Assembly: GCF_963576615.1 (NCBI RefSeq)
Contig: NC_088709.1
Coordinates: forward strand, 19,299,243 to 19,363,242
Source of the DNA: Watersipora subatra
Taxonomy: Eukaryota; Bryozoa; Gymnolaemata; Cheilostomatida; Watersiporidae
Direction of reading: 5' to 3'
Length of the DNA: 64,000 nucleotides
This document shows, in pieces, positions 11,617-25,000 of the stretch (its first letter is position 1; each line of letters starts with the position of its first letter). Made by a program: the position numbers and the translations under genes. The notes beneath the pieces are model-generated. The model was not told the DNA's origin, did no database searches, and worked only from the letters and a program-made list of their open reading frames with translations.

Positions 11617-12950
11617 GGCTTCTTGAATTTGGAAAACTTGGCGCGGCTTAGTAGAGCTAATTTAACTACTAACAACTACTGAAGGTCTACTCGCAACATG
11701 AGCAAACAACCAAGAGGGCAGTGGCTTTCTCCGGTAAGCGATAAGGTACTACAGAAAGAAACAATGATCTGACATCAAATAATGAAAACGGTTTTGTTGT
11801 GTACTTATGAAATGCTTCTTTCATAATTACAAATTTGGATCATTCCAAGTCCTTGTAACCAACCGCCAAGCCTAATTAAGCTGCCTTAGGTAGTTCTAGT
11901 GTGGTATTTTATTGAACATCGTTAAACTTAGAAATTGGTACATGGCTAGCGCATGCTAAGTAAGTTTATTTATTGCTAACTGACCAAGACGGAGGACATC
12001 TGGAATGGACGGCGGAGAGTTAAGTAGTTTGAATAGAATAACCGAGTTCTGCTCTGGCTGGTCTGGTAAATGGAACACAGATATTAATAGTGTGATAAGG
12101 GGGCTTCATTGAACAAGCATGTAGAACACAGAGGGACATCGGTCTCTATTTACCAGTTATACATTAGACCTAGCTTTAGTGATATACATATTTCTTGTTT
12201 TTTAGATCAAAGCCGATTTTAAATTTGTTATCGATTAAAATTTTTTCTACTAATTCTGGCTGACTCTCTAACATGTTACAAACTTACAGACGGCATTATA
12301 GCCTACTAGAAGCTTTTTGTCTGAATCCCTTAAGAGTAAGGAACTTGTTTATAAATTTCAATAAATAGTACTACTGCCCATTCACACTTGACTTATTACA
12401 GTAAGCAACTACTAGTTGGTTAATAGAAGTTTACTTACTTCAGCTAGATGTTCATCATTTGATAAGAAAATGGAATAATTTCTTAATTATAACTTTAATG
12501 GCGCATAAATTTGAAAATTAGTGAGTTTATTGATAAATTATTGTTTATAGGTGTTAAAGTGTCATGTATCAAATTGTTTTTAGAAAATTATTTCTCAATT
12601 TTTTATTCATAGAACTGTCTCCCAGGGAAGTCCATTTACGTACTTTTTAGATTCAATTTTAACTCAACTCACAGTCTTCAACTGCAGCTTTGCAACTCAT
12701 TTCAACTCAATATATAATAGCTTTTACCAATTTTGATTCTAAAATCAATTCATTTCAGCTCAAAATTAAAAAAAAGGATTCCTAAATTATTAGAAGTTAA
12801 ATTGTACACAGCTGATAACATGGTGTTGGTTAAATGCATGCTTTAAATTATATTTTCTTTCAATAGGTCGATCATATTTACCCAATGATAGTTAATCGTG
12901 CCTCGATACGGCATACGGCCATCAAAGTTAGTACGTGTTGACAAGACCGG
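11617..12950. promoter_or_regulatory. Shared head-to-head upstream region of genes A and B
   Basis: The region separates the proposed gene A start (minus, 11616) from the gene B TATA box (plus, 12951). The 12480-12950 part is homologous to about 34200-34620 upstream of the broken copy B', for example CAACTGCAGCTTTGCAACTC in both. The shared block is therefore the ancestral upstream sequence of the B-type gene. I see no obvious TATA box for gene A. A bidirectional promoter is inference only. Confidence 0.45.
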
Positions 12951-12957
12951 TATAAAA
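12951..12957 (+). promoter_or_regulatory. TATA box of gene B
   Basis: TATAAAA lies 84 bases upstream of the gene B ATG (13041), leaving room for a start site near 12980 and a short leader with no upstream ATG. The duplicate B' has TGTAAAA at the same place (34621-34627), a damaged version. Confidence 0.6.
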
Positions 12958-13040
12958 GTGTGGACCCAACACACGGAGGCGTTACTGTAGAACTTTCACC
13001 ATTGGTAGCAGTTAATACCTGCTATACAGCTGTAGCAGAT

Positions 13041-16000
13041 ATGGGTTTACTAGTCGAGTTGAAGATGTACGTGTTACTGAAGTTTTTGTCTTTCTTACAA
13101 GTTTTTCGGCGCTTCAAGATCCGATTAGGTAAGTTTAAAATGTTCTCTACTGGAATTTGGGTAGTGTAATAGTTGAAACGGCTTACTGCAGCACTATATA
13201 AGCAGTGGGTGAAAGAGACTTGATGTGTATATCCTAAGTAAGCTGAGCTCAATTACCTCACAGATAATGGCAAACGAATAAGGGTGTTGTGTGTCAACAT
13301 GACAGCTGTCATCATGAAAGCTGCTGTCATCTGAAGGTCTGAAAAATAGCTGTCATCACGAGGGTCAAAATTCTAAACCTAGACAAAAAACTATTAGAAC
13401 ATGTCATCTATGATGATGATTTTTAGGAAGTAATCAAATCAACTAAACTCAAGTTTTCCAACTGCTCATATCTGAACTGAGTTTGGTAAGAAGTGGACTT
13501 ACAAGCAGGCCTGCCAACCCAAGAGTGGGGCAATGCTTGAGATTTGGTTTTGGGGCAATTGATGTATCAATGATAGTATATATAAAATTGTGGAAATTGG
13601 GGCAAAAATCTCACGCCTTTCTCACGCATTCTCATTTTTTCTTTGGGGTGATTGCGTGAGTCTCACGTCCAATGCGTGAGAGTTGGCAGGTATGCTCACA
13701 AGTCGGAGACAAACTCAGGAAGTTACCATAGTTCTAGAACTTTCTGTTCTTATGACAGCGCAATTACATTTGTTATAGTTTGAATTACAGCTAAATCTAC
13801 CAGGCTTAAAAAATTAATTCTACTCAATTTCCTTCTCTCCAATATCTAGATGTGCTTCAAATTGAAATTGGAAATTGTGATCATATTATATTTGTTCATA
13901 ACTGCTTCAAATCTTCTCTTTCGATTGCTTACAGCTAATTTAATAGTTATCCTCCTTTTACAATGAGTCTGATAATATCTTATTTAGGATTTGGTCATGA
14001 GAAGTATGGACTGCTCAACCCCTTTCAGTACAAAGGATACTGGTTCACCTCCTTCATGCACAATATGGCAAAGATTAAGGAATGCGAAAGTTATGAAAAT
14101 TTCAGACCTGATGATGTCATAATAGTGACCTACCCTAAAACAGGTATGAAGTAGGATCTTTGTTTGTTTTACTACTTTCACTCTTATGTAGCACGATTAA
14201 TAGGCTTTCATGAAGCAAAATGTGGTTGAATTTGCATGTTGTCCGGGAACAAGGACACATTCTAAGCTATTGCATTGCGTAGACGATGGTTTATTGATAC
14301 GCTTGTATGACGGCTGGCCGTAAGGTTGTTGCACTTGAGCTAAATTCGTAGACTTCCCTGGATTTGTTAAGAGCAGCACTCCGAGGCAGTTCAATTAGAG
14401 GTTTTACGGTACATTGTATATCACTATATCACTAACGCTTTTTGAATGGATACTTATATATATGAGCAATCTTTATTGTGGTAATCAATAGTCATATTTT
14501 ACAATATGTTTTCCACAAGGTGCCACAACAAGTAAACTAACTAAAAAGCAGTGTATTGAATGTACTTATTGAATGTATTCTGTGTTTAGGTCAAACGATT
14601 AATAGTTTCTCTGCGTGACACAATAGTGCTTTAGCTAAGACAACGTATACGTTTAATTGCAACAATTTTTAAGATGTTTTAAACATTTAACGCATTTTAA
14701 GACAACAACTATTCCGTGGTGAGTGATATACAATGTACTGTAAAATCTCTAATTGAGCTGCCCCGGAGTGCTGCTCTTAACGAACCCCAGACTTCCCGCA
14801 CTAACTTCATTTTGCAGAAACTCAAAAATATCATTCTAAGTGGTTTATCTCTGCTTGTAAGCTCAGTTGTTCACAATGTTGCGTAAGTTACACGACGTTG
14901 TTACATGTGAGTATTTAATGGGGCAAGTCCTGGCCTTTATACTGCACTGTTGCTATGGTGATGTATATACAATTAAACAACTGTTTTCAAGTCTACGGCG
15001 TTTTCGTGATGGCTGCGATTAACTGTTCGTTTTTGAACTTTTAATAGTTTGTAATCACATTTCCACATATTTTGCTCCTACAACACAGCAGAGTAAGACA
15101 TGGGGAATCTTTTGATACCAAATAACTGTAATGTGAATTTTGTTGCAAATCAACCTTTAAGGAACTCTGAGGTTGCACAACTGTTTTTTATTATTATTTG
15201 TCCCCGAGTCTCACCTACATTTAACCTACTTACTTTTGCTATACTAGCGCTGTTCCTAGAGAACACTCTGTAGTCAGCATCTGGTTCCTCATCACCAGAT
15301 GTCACCAGTTGGACCTAAAATACCATAAATATATCTGTAGCTAAGTGTTTCTGGTGGCTGTCTAAGTGACTCCTATGTGCCTGTCTTGTGAGAAGTAAAA
15401 CACAACAATGTATCAGAGAATTGCATAAGAATATTGGTAAAAATAAACAATAGAAATATCCAGTCCAAGATTACAGTCCATAGAGCAGACCTACTTTCAT
15501 TTGTGTTTTACCTGATTTTAGGCACCAACTTTACCTTTGAGATTGTCGTATCTATTTACAAGGAACTAGGTTTGATTCCAAGAAATCTTGCGTCGATGAA
15601 GGCAGTGATTCCATTTGAAATGGTAGGAGTAAAAGGCTTCACAGGTTAGTTGCTTTATATCTAGTAATGTTGTAAGTCTTCTGTATTCCCTAATGAAACG
15701 TATCATGACTTCACTTCAACGTTCAAACTCTGTTTCCAGTTTATCAATCATATCTAAAGCTTCACATTTTGTAAAAATCACCAGACATTTTGATATTGTA
15801 AATAGATGGTTCGCGGTTTTATAATTATGTAAAAACTTGTAAAACCTTTGTTAATATTTTTGTATATTACAACTTAAAAAAAACTGTTATGTGTTCATGG
15901 CAAATAGAATCATTTACTTCATGAATGCTCTTGTGCATGGAAGGCCTTGGAATGAGCCTATTTTAAAGACTAGAAGGTCAGCGCGTTTTAGATGCAGTAT

Positions 16001-19000
16001 CCCTCACTCTGAAATTTGTCAGGTGTGAGATATAATTGCCATTACGTGATTATATCATTAACACGATTCTCTATTTCTCCATAAATGGTGATGATTTTCA
16101 AATCGTCCACTTTAGAAATTGTCATCAAACAATTAAATCGCCATTTCATGAAGCTCTTATCATATCATCTCGACTTTTTGTTCACAGGTAATTCAGGCTT
16201 TGAACGGCCGAGCCCAAGGATTTTTGTATCTCACTTGCCGTTGGATTTGTTCTCTCCTATGGTGAGAGAGGGGAAGGTCAAGGTATGTCCTTCTTTTAAA
16301 ATAAATTATCTATGATGGTTCACCCACTCTGTGTTTTCATGCTTTGAAGACAGTTCCTTGGTAACCAACCATAACCTTTATTTGAACGCCATGACGCTCT
16401 ATTTTTCAATCCTTTCCTTCGCTCTATTAGAGGTGACGTTCAAATAAAGGGTGAAATTGTATTCAAGTACCTTGTTAGAATGTTGAGAAGATAAATTTAA
16501 TCCATTTACGGGTGAATCGAATGTAGCCCATATTTTCCACTCTTTTTTGGGTGGTGCGACATTAACCCTCTTAGTTGTAAGAAATTTGCTAACTTATCTC
16601 CAATTTGTCGTACTATAACGCTCTAAATAAATATGCATGAGGAAGCTGATACATGTCTCTACAAGTTGATATCTATTGCTTCCAATTAACCTACAATGAT
16701 TTTATAGCCTGCGTTGCAATTTGTTGGAGCTTGAAAGTCATTTCATTTCAAATTTGAAGGCATATTTTCCTTTCATAGCTATATTTAATAAGGTTGAATA
16801 AAAACATTGCACTCATCAATTTGTTTGCTGCAGTTTGCGGCCAAAGCCGGCTTTTTGTGTGCAATAGAACCAGAGTTATGAGTGCCGATCCATTGTAAGC
16901 TGCTAAATAATAATGTGCTATAATAAATAAATATAAATAATATGCTATAAATATGCAAATTTATGTTTTATAATAATCATCTGTCAAATGCTACAAATAT
17001 ATATATTCAAGAACAAGTGACATAAGCCATAATTATAATGCATGCAGAAATATTTGCGTATGGTAATATTTGCATCATTTGCTTCGCAGGTTGCATTCTG
17101 ATAGTTGCTTTTATATGGAACCATTTCACCGTCTAATAGCTGTCCAATACCTTTCACAGTGACTGCTGACCTGCACTGCAGTACCAGTTGTCATCAGCAT
17201 CCAAACAACTTTTCTAGCAGGCCAAAACTTGCGAATTTCTATTTGAAAAACTTTTCGCGAAAATAAAATTAAACTTTCAGCCGGATGTACACCTATCACA
17301 AGTCGTCCAGAGCATCGTAATAGCTAACACATTTTTACATGCGTCGAAGTATCAAGACCATATTAAAAACAAGGAACTACTATTAGCCTGATACACTTAC
17401 TAATTATTTCTATGGCGTTGCAATCAAAGTTTTTTTATGAAAAAACCTAAAGATTAAGAGTTAGAAAACGGGCTTTGGCACGAACAGAAACAATGAATTA
17501 ATTAATTATTATCGATGTAGTCGAGTCATTATTAGCACAAGTTGTGGACATTTTTCTATTGATCACTTGCTATTATGGGTTCGTGAAGATTAAGAATGTC
17601 TTATACTGTAGTGGTGGTCAAATAAAAGTGCCATTCAATAAAAGTATGACGCTCTATTTTTCAACCCCTCTCCCATAGTGGCACTTAAATAGAGGTGGCA
17701 GTCAAATAGAAGTTTTACAGTATTTTCATGCATGAAAACATGTAAACTACAAATACTTTACTCTTTGAACAAAGCTTTTCTTTTAAAAAACAATTAATCT
17801 TCATATAACAGTTAGTATAGAAGACACTCGAACAGAACTAGTACAGCAAATTTCAGCTGCAGCTATGTAGTAGCAACTGAATTGCACTAATACTTTATTT
17901 TTTAAATGCTATCACATCCTCTCACAATAATTGGATATATTCAAATTTAATAGAATTTTAGTTTTATATAGGAAAGTAAACTTCAAGTACCTGATCATTA
18001 CTAAACTTTCAAATTTTTGAAACTTCAAAAAGAAACCCTTCACTATTTTAGTCATACGACCTTAGTCTGTGAAACTACTCCGGTTGCTTTATTATTATCC
18101 AACATAATTTTTGAAATTGGGTTACATACAGTCTTTTATCTGTCGCATTCAATGTTTTCTTTAAAAGAAGTAATGACTCATATCAATACTGGTATTACAT
18201 AGCCCATTAAAGACTTGTATACACTGTATTATTGTGTGTTTGTATTGTCTTCTCGGCGATTATTTCTCAGCTACGCGTGCCATAAACCAATGACATGGCC
18301 GAGGCAATGCAGATATGTCAGGAAATATTGAAGCTGTCAAACTTTCCTGATATTTCGCCAAACATCGACGAATGTCTGTGTAATTTGTAACTCTTCAACG
18401 ATGGTTATTGTTAGTATTTAATAATTTCAGCGACCGCATTGTATAATGAGAAGACTATGTCACCGACCATTTGCCAATGTGAACGCGGATGGGTTTATGA
18501 TAGTGTAAACAATGTTATCACAAACGATCACCATATCAATAAACGATATCAACCATTATCAACAAACGATATCAACCATTATCAATAAACGATATCAACC
18601 ATTATCAACAAACGATATCAACCATTATCAACAAACGATATCAACTATTATCAACAAACGATATCAACCATTATCAACAAACGATATCAACCATTATCAA
18701 CAAACGATATCAACCATTATCAACAAACGATATCAACCATTATCAACAAACGATATCAACTATTATCAACAAACGATATCAACTATTATCAACAAACGAT
18801 ATCAACCATTATCAACAAACGATATCAACCATTATCAACAAACGATATCAACCATTATCAACAAACGATATCAACCATTATCAACAAACGATATCAACTA
18901 TTATCAACAAACGATATCAACCATTATCAACAAACGATATCAACCATTATCAACAAATGATATCAACCATTATCAACAAACGATATCAACCATTATCAAC

Positions 19001-22000
19001 AAACGATATCAACCATTATCAACAAACGATATCAACCATTATCAACAAACGATATCAACCATTATCAACAAACGATATCAACCATTATCAACAAACGATA
19101 TCAACCATTATCAACAAACGATATTGTAAGATTAACACTAACGTACTGAACAGGACATAAAGTGAGAGTTCTTTCTGGGATGCTCTTGAAGCCTCACAAT
19201 ACATAAAACAACTGGATGGCTGTCATTTTACAGGATAAAAAAATACATGTAAACCACTGGTTTTTAGCCTGTACGACAATGTTTTATTACTGCCTGCGCG
19301 GTTTCATTCCTAATCACAATTGAAAGATCTACCCTCAGGTAACCGAAATATTAAAAAAAACTTATGAATGTGATGTTTTTTTGTGACAGAAAACAGATAT
19401 ACCTGCAATGTAGACCCTTGTACCAATATGAATATTTAAGTAGTTCATGATGACATAAAAGTTGAAAGTTGGCTGTACAATGAAAGGTTTTCATAACTAA
19501 AGGTACATCTAAGGATATGCTAGTTGATTCTCCTTTCATGATACAGCTATAAAGATGTCTTCTACACAGGTGAACACAGCAACTCCGAAACAATGGCTCC
19601 TTTGCAGTGTGTTCGCAGCTCATGTAACTGAGCAAAGATGATTGAGAAGGCAATCTTCATGCAATATGTGTCGGTTTAATTTGTAGGTGATACATTGCTA
19701 TAGAAATCCTAAAGATGTTGTATGCAGCATGTTTCCGTTTTTGAAAAAAATGGGAGCTATTGCTCCAAATGTCAGCTGGAATGAATTCTTCTATTGGTTC
19801 ATGGAGGGAAATGGTAAGGATACTGCTTAGAATGGTGATAGCTCAATAGTGGTCAGTTGAAAGTGATTGTATGGTACTTGGTATCATCTGTTGAAAGTGA
19901 TTGTATGTTACTTGGTATCGTGTGTTGAAAGTGATTGTATGGTACTTGTTATCGTGTGTTGAAAGTGATTGTGTGGTACTTGGGATCGTCTGTTGAAAGT
20001 GATTGTATGGTACTTGGGATCGTCTGTTGAAAGTGATTGTATGGCACTTGGTATCGTGTGTTGAAAGTGGTTGTATGGTACTTGGGTAAGAGTATTGTCG
20101 GGATATATAGAAAGTATGACCTTAGGTTTTACAAATCTGCAGGTATCTGTTGGCTTGTTTTTAAAAGCTGCTCATAGATTGCACAATGAAATGTTTGTAG
20201 AAAGGCATCACTGTTCTATTTCCAGACAGTATACTAAAATATGTTTATTTAGTGTTACAAGTCTTAATCTAACAATAAGTTATTACTTTTTGTGATGTTA
20301 GTGTGCAATAACAGATAATTTCATTCTTTTTGTTATTAATGGCAATCATTCTTATAGGAAATAAATCAATTTGAGATCATTTTCAATTCTTTAAATAATT
20401 ATAAGGAAAAATGTAGTTTTAACTGCAAACTTTTTGTTATAGTTATTCCTGGAAGCTACTTCAAGTTCCTTAAAGAGTGGTACCCATACAGAAACAACCC
20501 CAACATGCTGACCCTACAGTTTGAGGATATGAAAAAGGTAATCATATGGGAGCAACCTCAGAAAGTAGCAGATTAGTAAAATCACTTACTGTATGATATA
20601 CCATGTCATTTCTAAACTTACTACTAATCATGTACTGTATATATCATGTCATCTATAAATTACTACTAATCATGTACTGTATATATCATGTCATCTATAA
20701 ATTACTACTAATCATGTACTGTATATATCATGTCATCTATAAATTACTACTAATCATGTACTGTATATATCATGTCATCTATAAATTACTACTAATCATG
20801 TACTGTATATATCATGTCATCTATAAATTACTAATAATCATGTACTGTATATATCATGTCATTTCTAAACTTACTACTAATCATGTACTGTATATATCAT
20901 GTCATCTATAAACTTACTACTAATCATGTACTGTATATATCATGTCATCTATAAATTACTACTAATCATGTACTGTATATATCATGTCATCTATAAATTA
21001 CTACTAATCATGTACTGTATATATCATGTCATCTATAAACTTACTACTAATCATGTACTGTATATATCATGTCATCTCTAAACTTACTACTAATCATGTA
21101 CTGTATATATCATGTTATCTATAAACTTACTACTAATCATGTACTGTATATATCATGTCATCTCTAAACTTACTACTAATCATGTACTGTATATACCATG
21201 TTATCTATAAACTTACTACTAATCATGTACTGTATATATCATGTCATCTCTAAACTTACTACTAATCATGTACTGTATATACCATGTCATCTCTAAACTT
21301 ACTACTAATCATGTACTGTATATATCATGTTATCTATAAACTTACTACTAATCATGTACTGTATATATCATGTTATCTATAAACTTACTACTAATCATGT
21401 ACTGTATATATCATGTCATCTATAAACTTACTACTAATCATGTACTGTATATACCATGTTATCTATAAACTTACTACTAATCATGTACTGTATATATCAT
21501 GTCATCTCTAAACTTACTACTAATCATGTACTGTATATATCATGTTATCTATAAACTTACTAATAATCATGTACTGTATATACCATGTCATCTATAAACT
21601 TACTACTAATCATGTACTGTATATATCATGTCATCTATAAATTACTACTAATCATGTACTGTATATATCATGTCATCTATAAATTACTACTAATCATGTA
21701 CTGTATATATCATGTCATCTCTAAACTTACTACTAATCATGTACTGTATATATCATGTCATCTATAAACTTACTAATAATCATGTACTGTATATACCATG
21801 TCATCTATAAACTTACTACTAATCATGTACTGTATATATCATGTCATCTCTAAATTACTACTAATCATGTACTGTATATATCATGTTATCTATAAACTTA
21901 CTACTAATCATGTACTGTATATATCATGTTATCTATAAACTTACTACTAATCATGTACTGTATATATCATGTTATCTATAAACTTACTACTAATCATGTA

Positions 22001-25000
22001 CTGTATATATCATGTCATCTCTAAACTTACTACTAATCATGTACTGTATATACCATGTCATCTCTAAACTTACTACTAATCATGTACTGTATATATCATG
22101 TTATCTATAAACTTACTACTAATCATGTACTGTATATATCATGCTATCTATAAACTTACTACTAATCATGTACTGTATATATCATGTTATCTATAAATTA
22201 CTACTAATCATGTACTGTATATACCATGTCATCTCTAAACTTACTACTAATCATGTACTGTATATATCATGTTATCTATAAACTTACTACTAATCATGTA
22301 CTGTATATATCATGTCATCTATAAATTACTACTAATCATGTACTGTATATATCATGTCATCTCTAAACTTACTACTAATCATGTACTGTATATACCATGT
22401 CATCTCTAAACTTACTACTAATCATGTACTGTATATATCATGTTATCTATAAACTTACTACTAATCATGTACTGTATATATCATGCTATCTATAAACTTA
22501 CTACTAATCATGTACTGTATATATCATGTTATCTATAAATTACTACTAATCATGTACTGTATATACCATGTCATCTCTAAACTTACTACTAATCATGTAC
22601 TGTATATATCATGTTATCTATAAACTTACTACTAATCATGTACTGTATATATCATGTCATCTATAAATTACTACTAATCATGTACTGTATATATCATGTC
22701 ATCTATAAACTTACTACTAATCATGTACTGTATATATCATGTCATCTCTAAACTTACTACTAATCATGTACTGTATATATCATGTTATCTATAAACTTAC
22801 TACTAATCATGTACTGTATATATCATGTCATCTCTAAACTTACTACTAATCATGTACTGTATATACCATGTCATCTCTAAACTTACTACTAATCATGTAC
22901 TGTATATATCATGTCATCTCTAAACTTACTACTAATCATGTACTGTATATACCATGTCATCTCTAAACTTACTACTAATCATGTACTGTATATATCATGT
23001 TATCTATAAACTTACTACTAATCATGTACTGTATATACCATGTCATCTCTAAACTTACTACTAATCATGTACTGTATATACCATGTCATCTCTAAACTTA
23101 CTACTAATCATGTACTGTATATATCATGTCATCTCTAAACTTACTACTAATCATGTACTGTATATACCATGTCATCTCTAAACTTACTACTAATCATGTA
23201 CTGTATATACCATGTCATCTATAAACTTACTACTAATCATGTACTGTATATATCATGTCATCTCTAAACTTACTACTAATCATGTACTGTATATACCATG
23301 TCATCTCTAAACTTACTACTAATCATGTACTGTATATATCATGTTATCTATAAACTTACTACTAATCATGTACTGTATATATCATGCTATCTATAAACTT
23401 ACTACTAATCATGTACTGTATATATCATGTTATCTATAAATTACTACTAATCATGTACTGTATATACCATGTCATCTCTAAACTTACTACTAATCATGTA
23501 CTGTATATATCATGTTATCTATAAACTTACTACTAATCATGTACTGTATATATCATGTCATCTATAAATTACTACTAATCATGTACTGTATATATCATGT
23601 CATCTATAAACTTACTACTAATCATGTACTGTATATATCATGTCATCTCTAAACTTACTACTAATCATGTACTGTATATATCATGTTATCTATAAACTTA
23701 CTACTAATCATGTACTGTATATATCATGTCATCTCTAAACTTACTACTAATCATGTACTGTATATACCATGTCATCTCTAAACTTACTACTAATCATGTA
23801 CTGTATATATCATGTCATCTCTAAACTTACTACTAATCATGTACTGTATATACCATGTCATCTCTAAACTTACTACTAATCATGTACTGTATATATCATG
23901 TTATCTATAAACTTACTACTAATCATGTACTGTATATACCATGTCATCTCTAAACTTACTACTAATCATGTACTGTATATACCATGTCATCTCTAAACTT
24001 ACTACTAATCATGTACTGTATATATCATGTCATCTCTAAACTTACTACTAATCATGTACTGTATATACCATGTCATCTCTAAACTTACTACTAATCATGT
24101 ACTGTATATACCATGTCATCTATAAACTTACTACTAATCATGTACTGTATATATCATGTCATCTCTAAACTTACTACTAATCATGTACTGTATATACCAT
24201 GTCATCTCTAAACTTACTACTAATCATGTACTGTATATATCATGTTATCTATAAACTTACTACTAATCATGTACTGTATATATCATGTCATCTCTAAACT
24301 TACTACTAATCATGTACTGTATATACCATGTTATCTATAAACTTACTACTAATCATGTACTGTATATATCATGTCATCTCTAAACTTACTACTAATCATG
24401 TACTGTATATACCATGTCATCTCTAAACTTACTACTAATCATGTACTGTATATACCATGTTATCTATAAACTTACTACTAATCATGTACTGTATATACCA
24501 TGTCATCTCTAAACTTACTACTAATCATGTACTGTATATATCATGTTATCTATAAACTTACTACTAATCATGTACTGTATATACCATGTCATCTCTAAAC
24601 TTACTACTAATCATGTACTGTATATACCATGTCATCTCTAAACTTACTACTAATCATGTACTGTATATATCATGTCATCTCTAAACTTACTACTAATCAT
24701 GTACTGTATATACCATGTCATCTCTAAACTTACTACTAATCATGTACTGTATATATCATGTCATCTCTAAACTTACTACTAATCATGTACTGTATATACC
24801 ATGTCATCTCTAAACTTACTACTAATCATGTACTGTATATATCATGTCATCTTTAAACTTACTACTAATCATGTACTGTATATACCATGTTATCTATAAA
24901 CTTACTACTAATCATGTACTGTATATATCATGTCATCTCTAAACTTACTACTAATCATGTACTGTATATACCATGTCATCTCTAAACTTACTACTAATCA

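Noticed and set aside
12960-13040. Longer N-terminus for gene B upstream of 13041
   Set aside because: The frame is open but has no ATG, lies just after the TATA box, and genes B and C agree on an 88-nt first coding exon.
18512-19129. A 205-aa repetitive protein
   Set aside because: Pure translation of the 23-bp intronic minisatellite, with no signal of a gene.
20603-21767. Repeated hydrophobic open frames of 60-100 aa
   Set aside because: Translation of the 42-43 bp satellite inside gene B intron 6.
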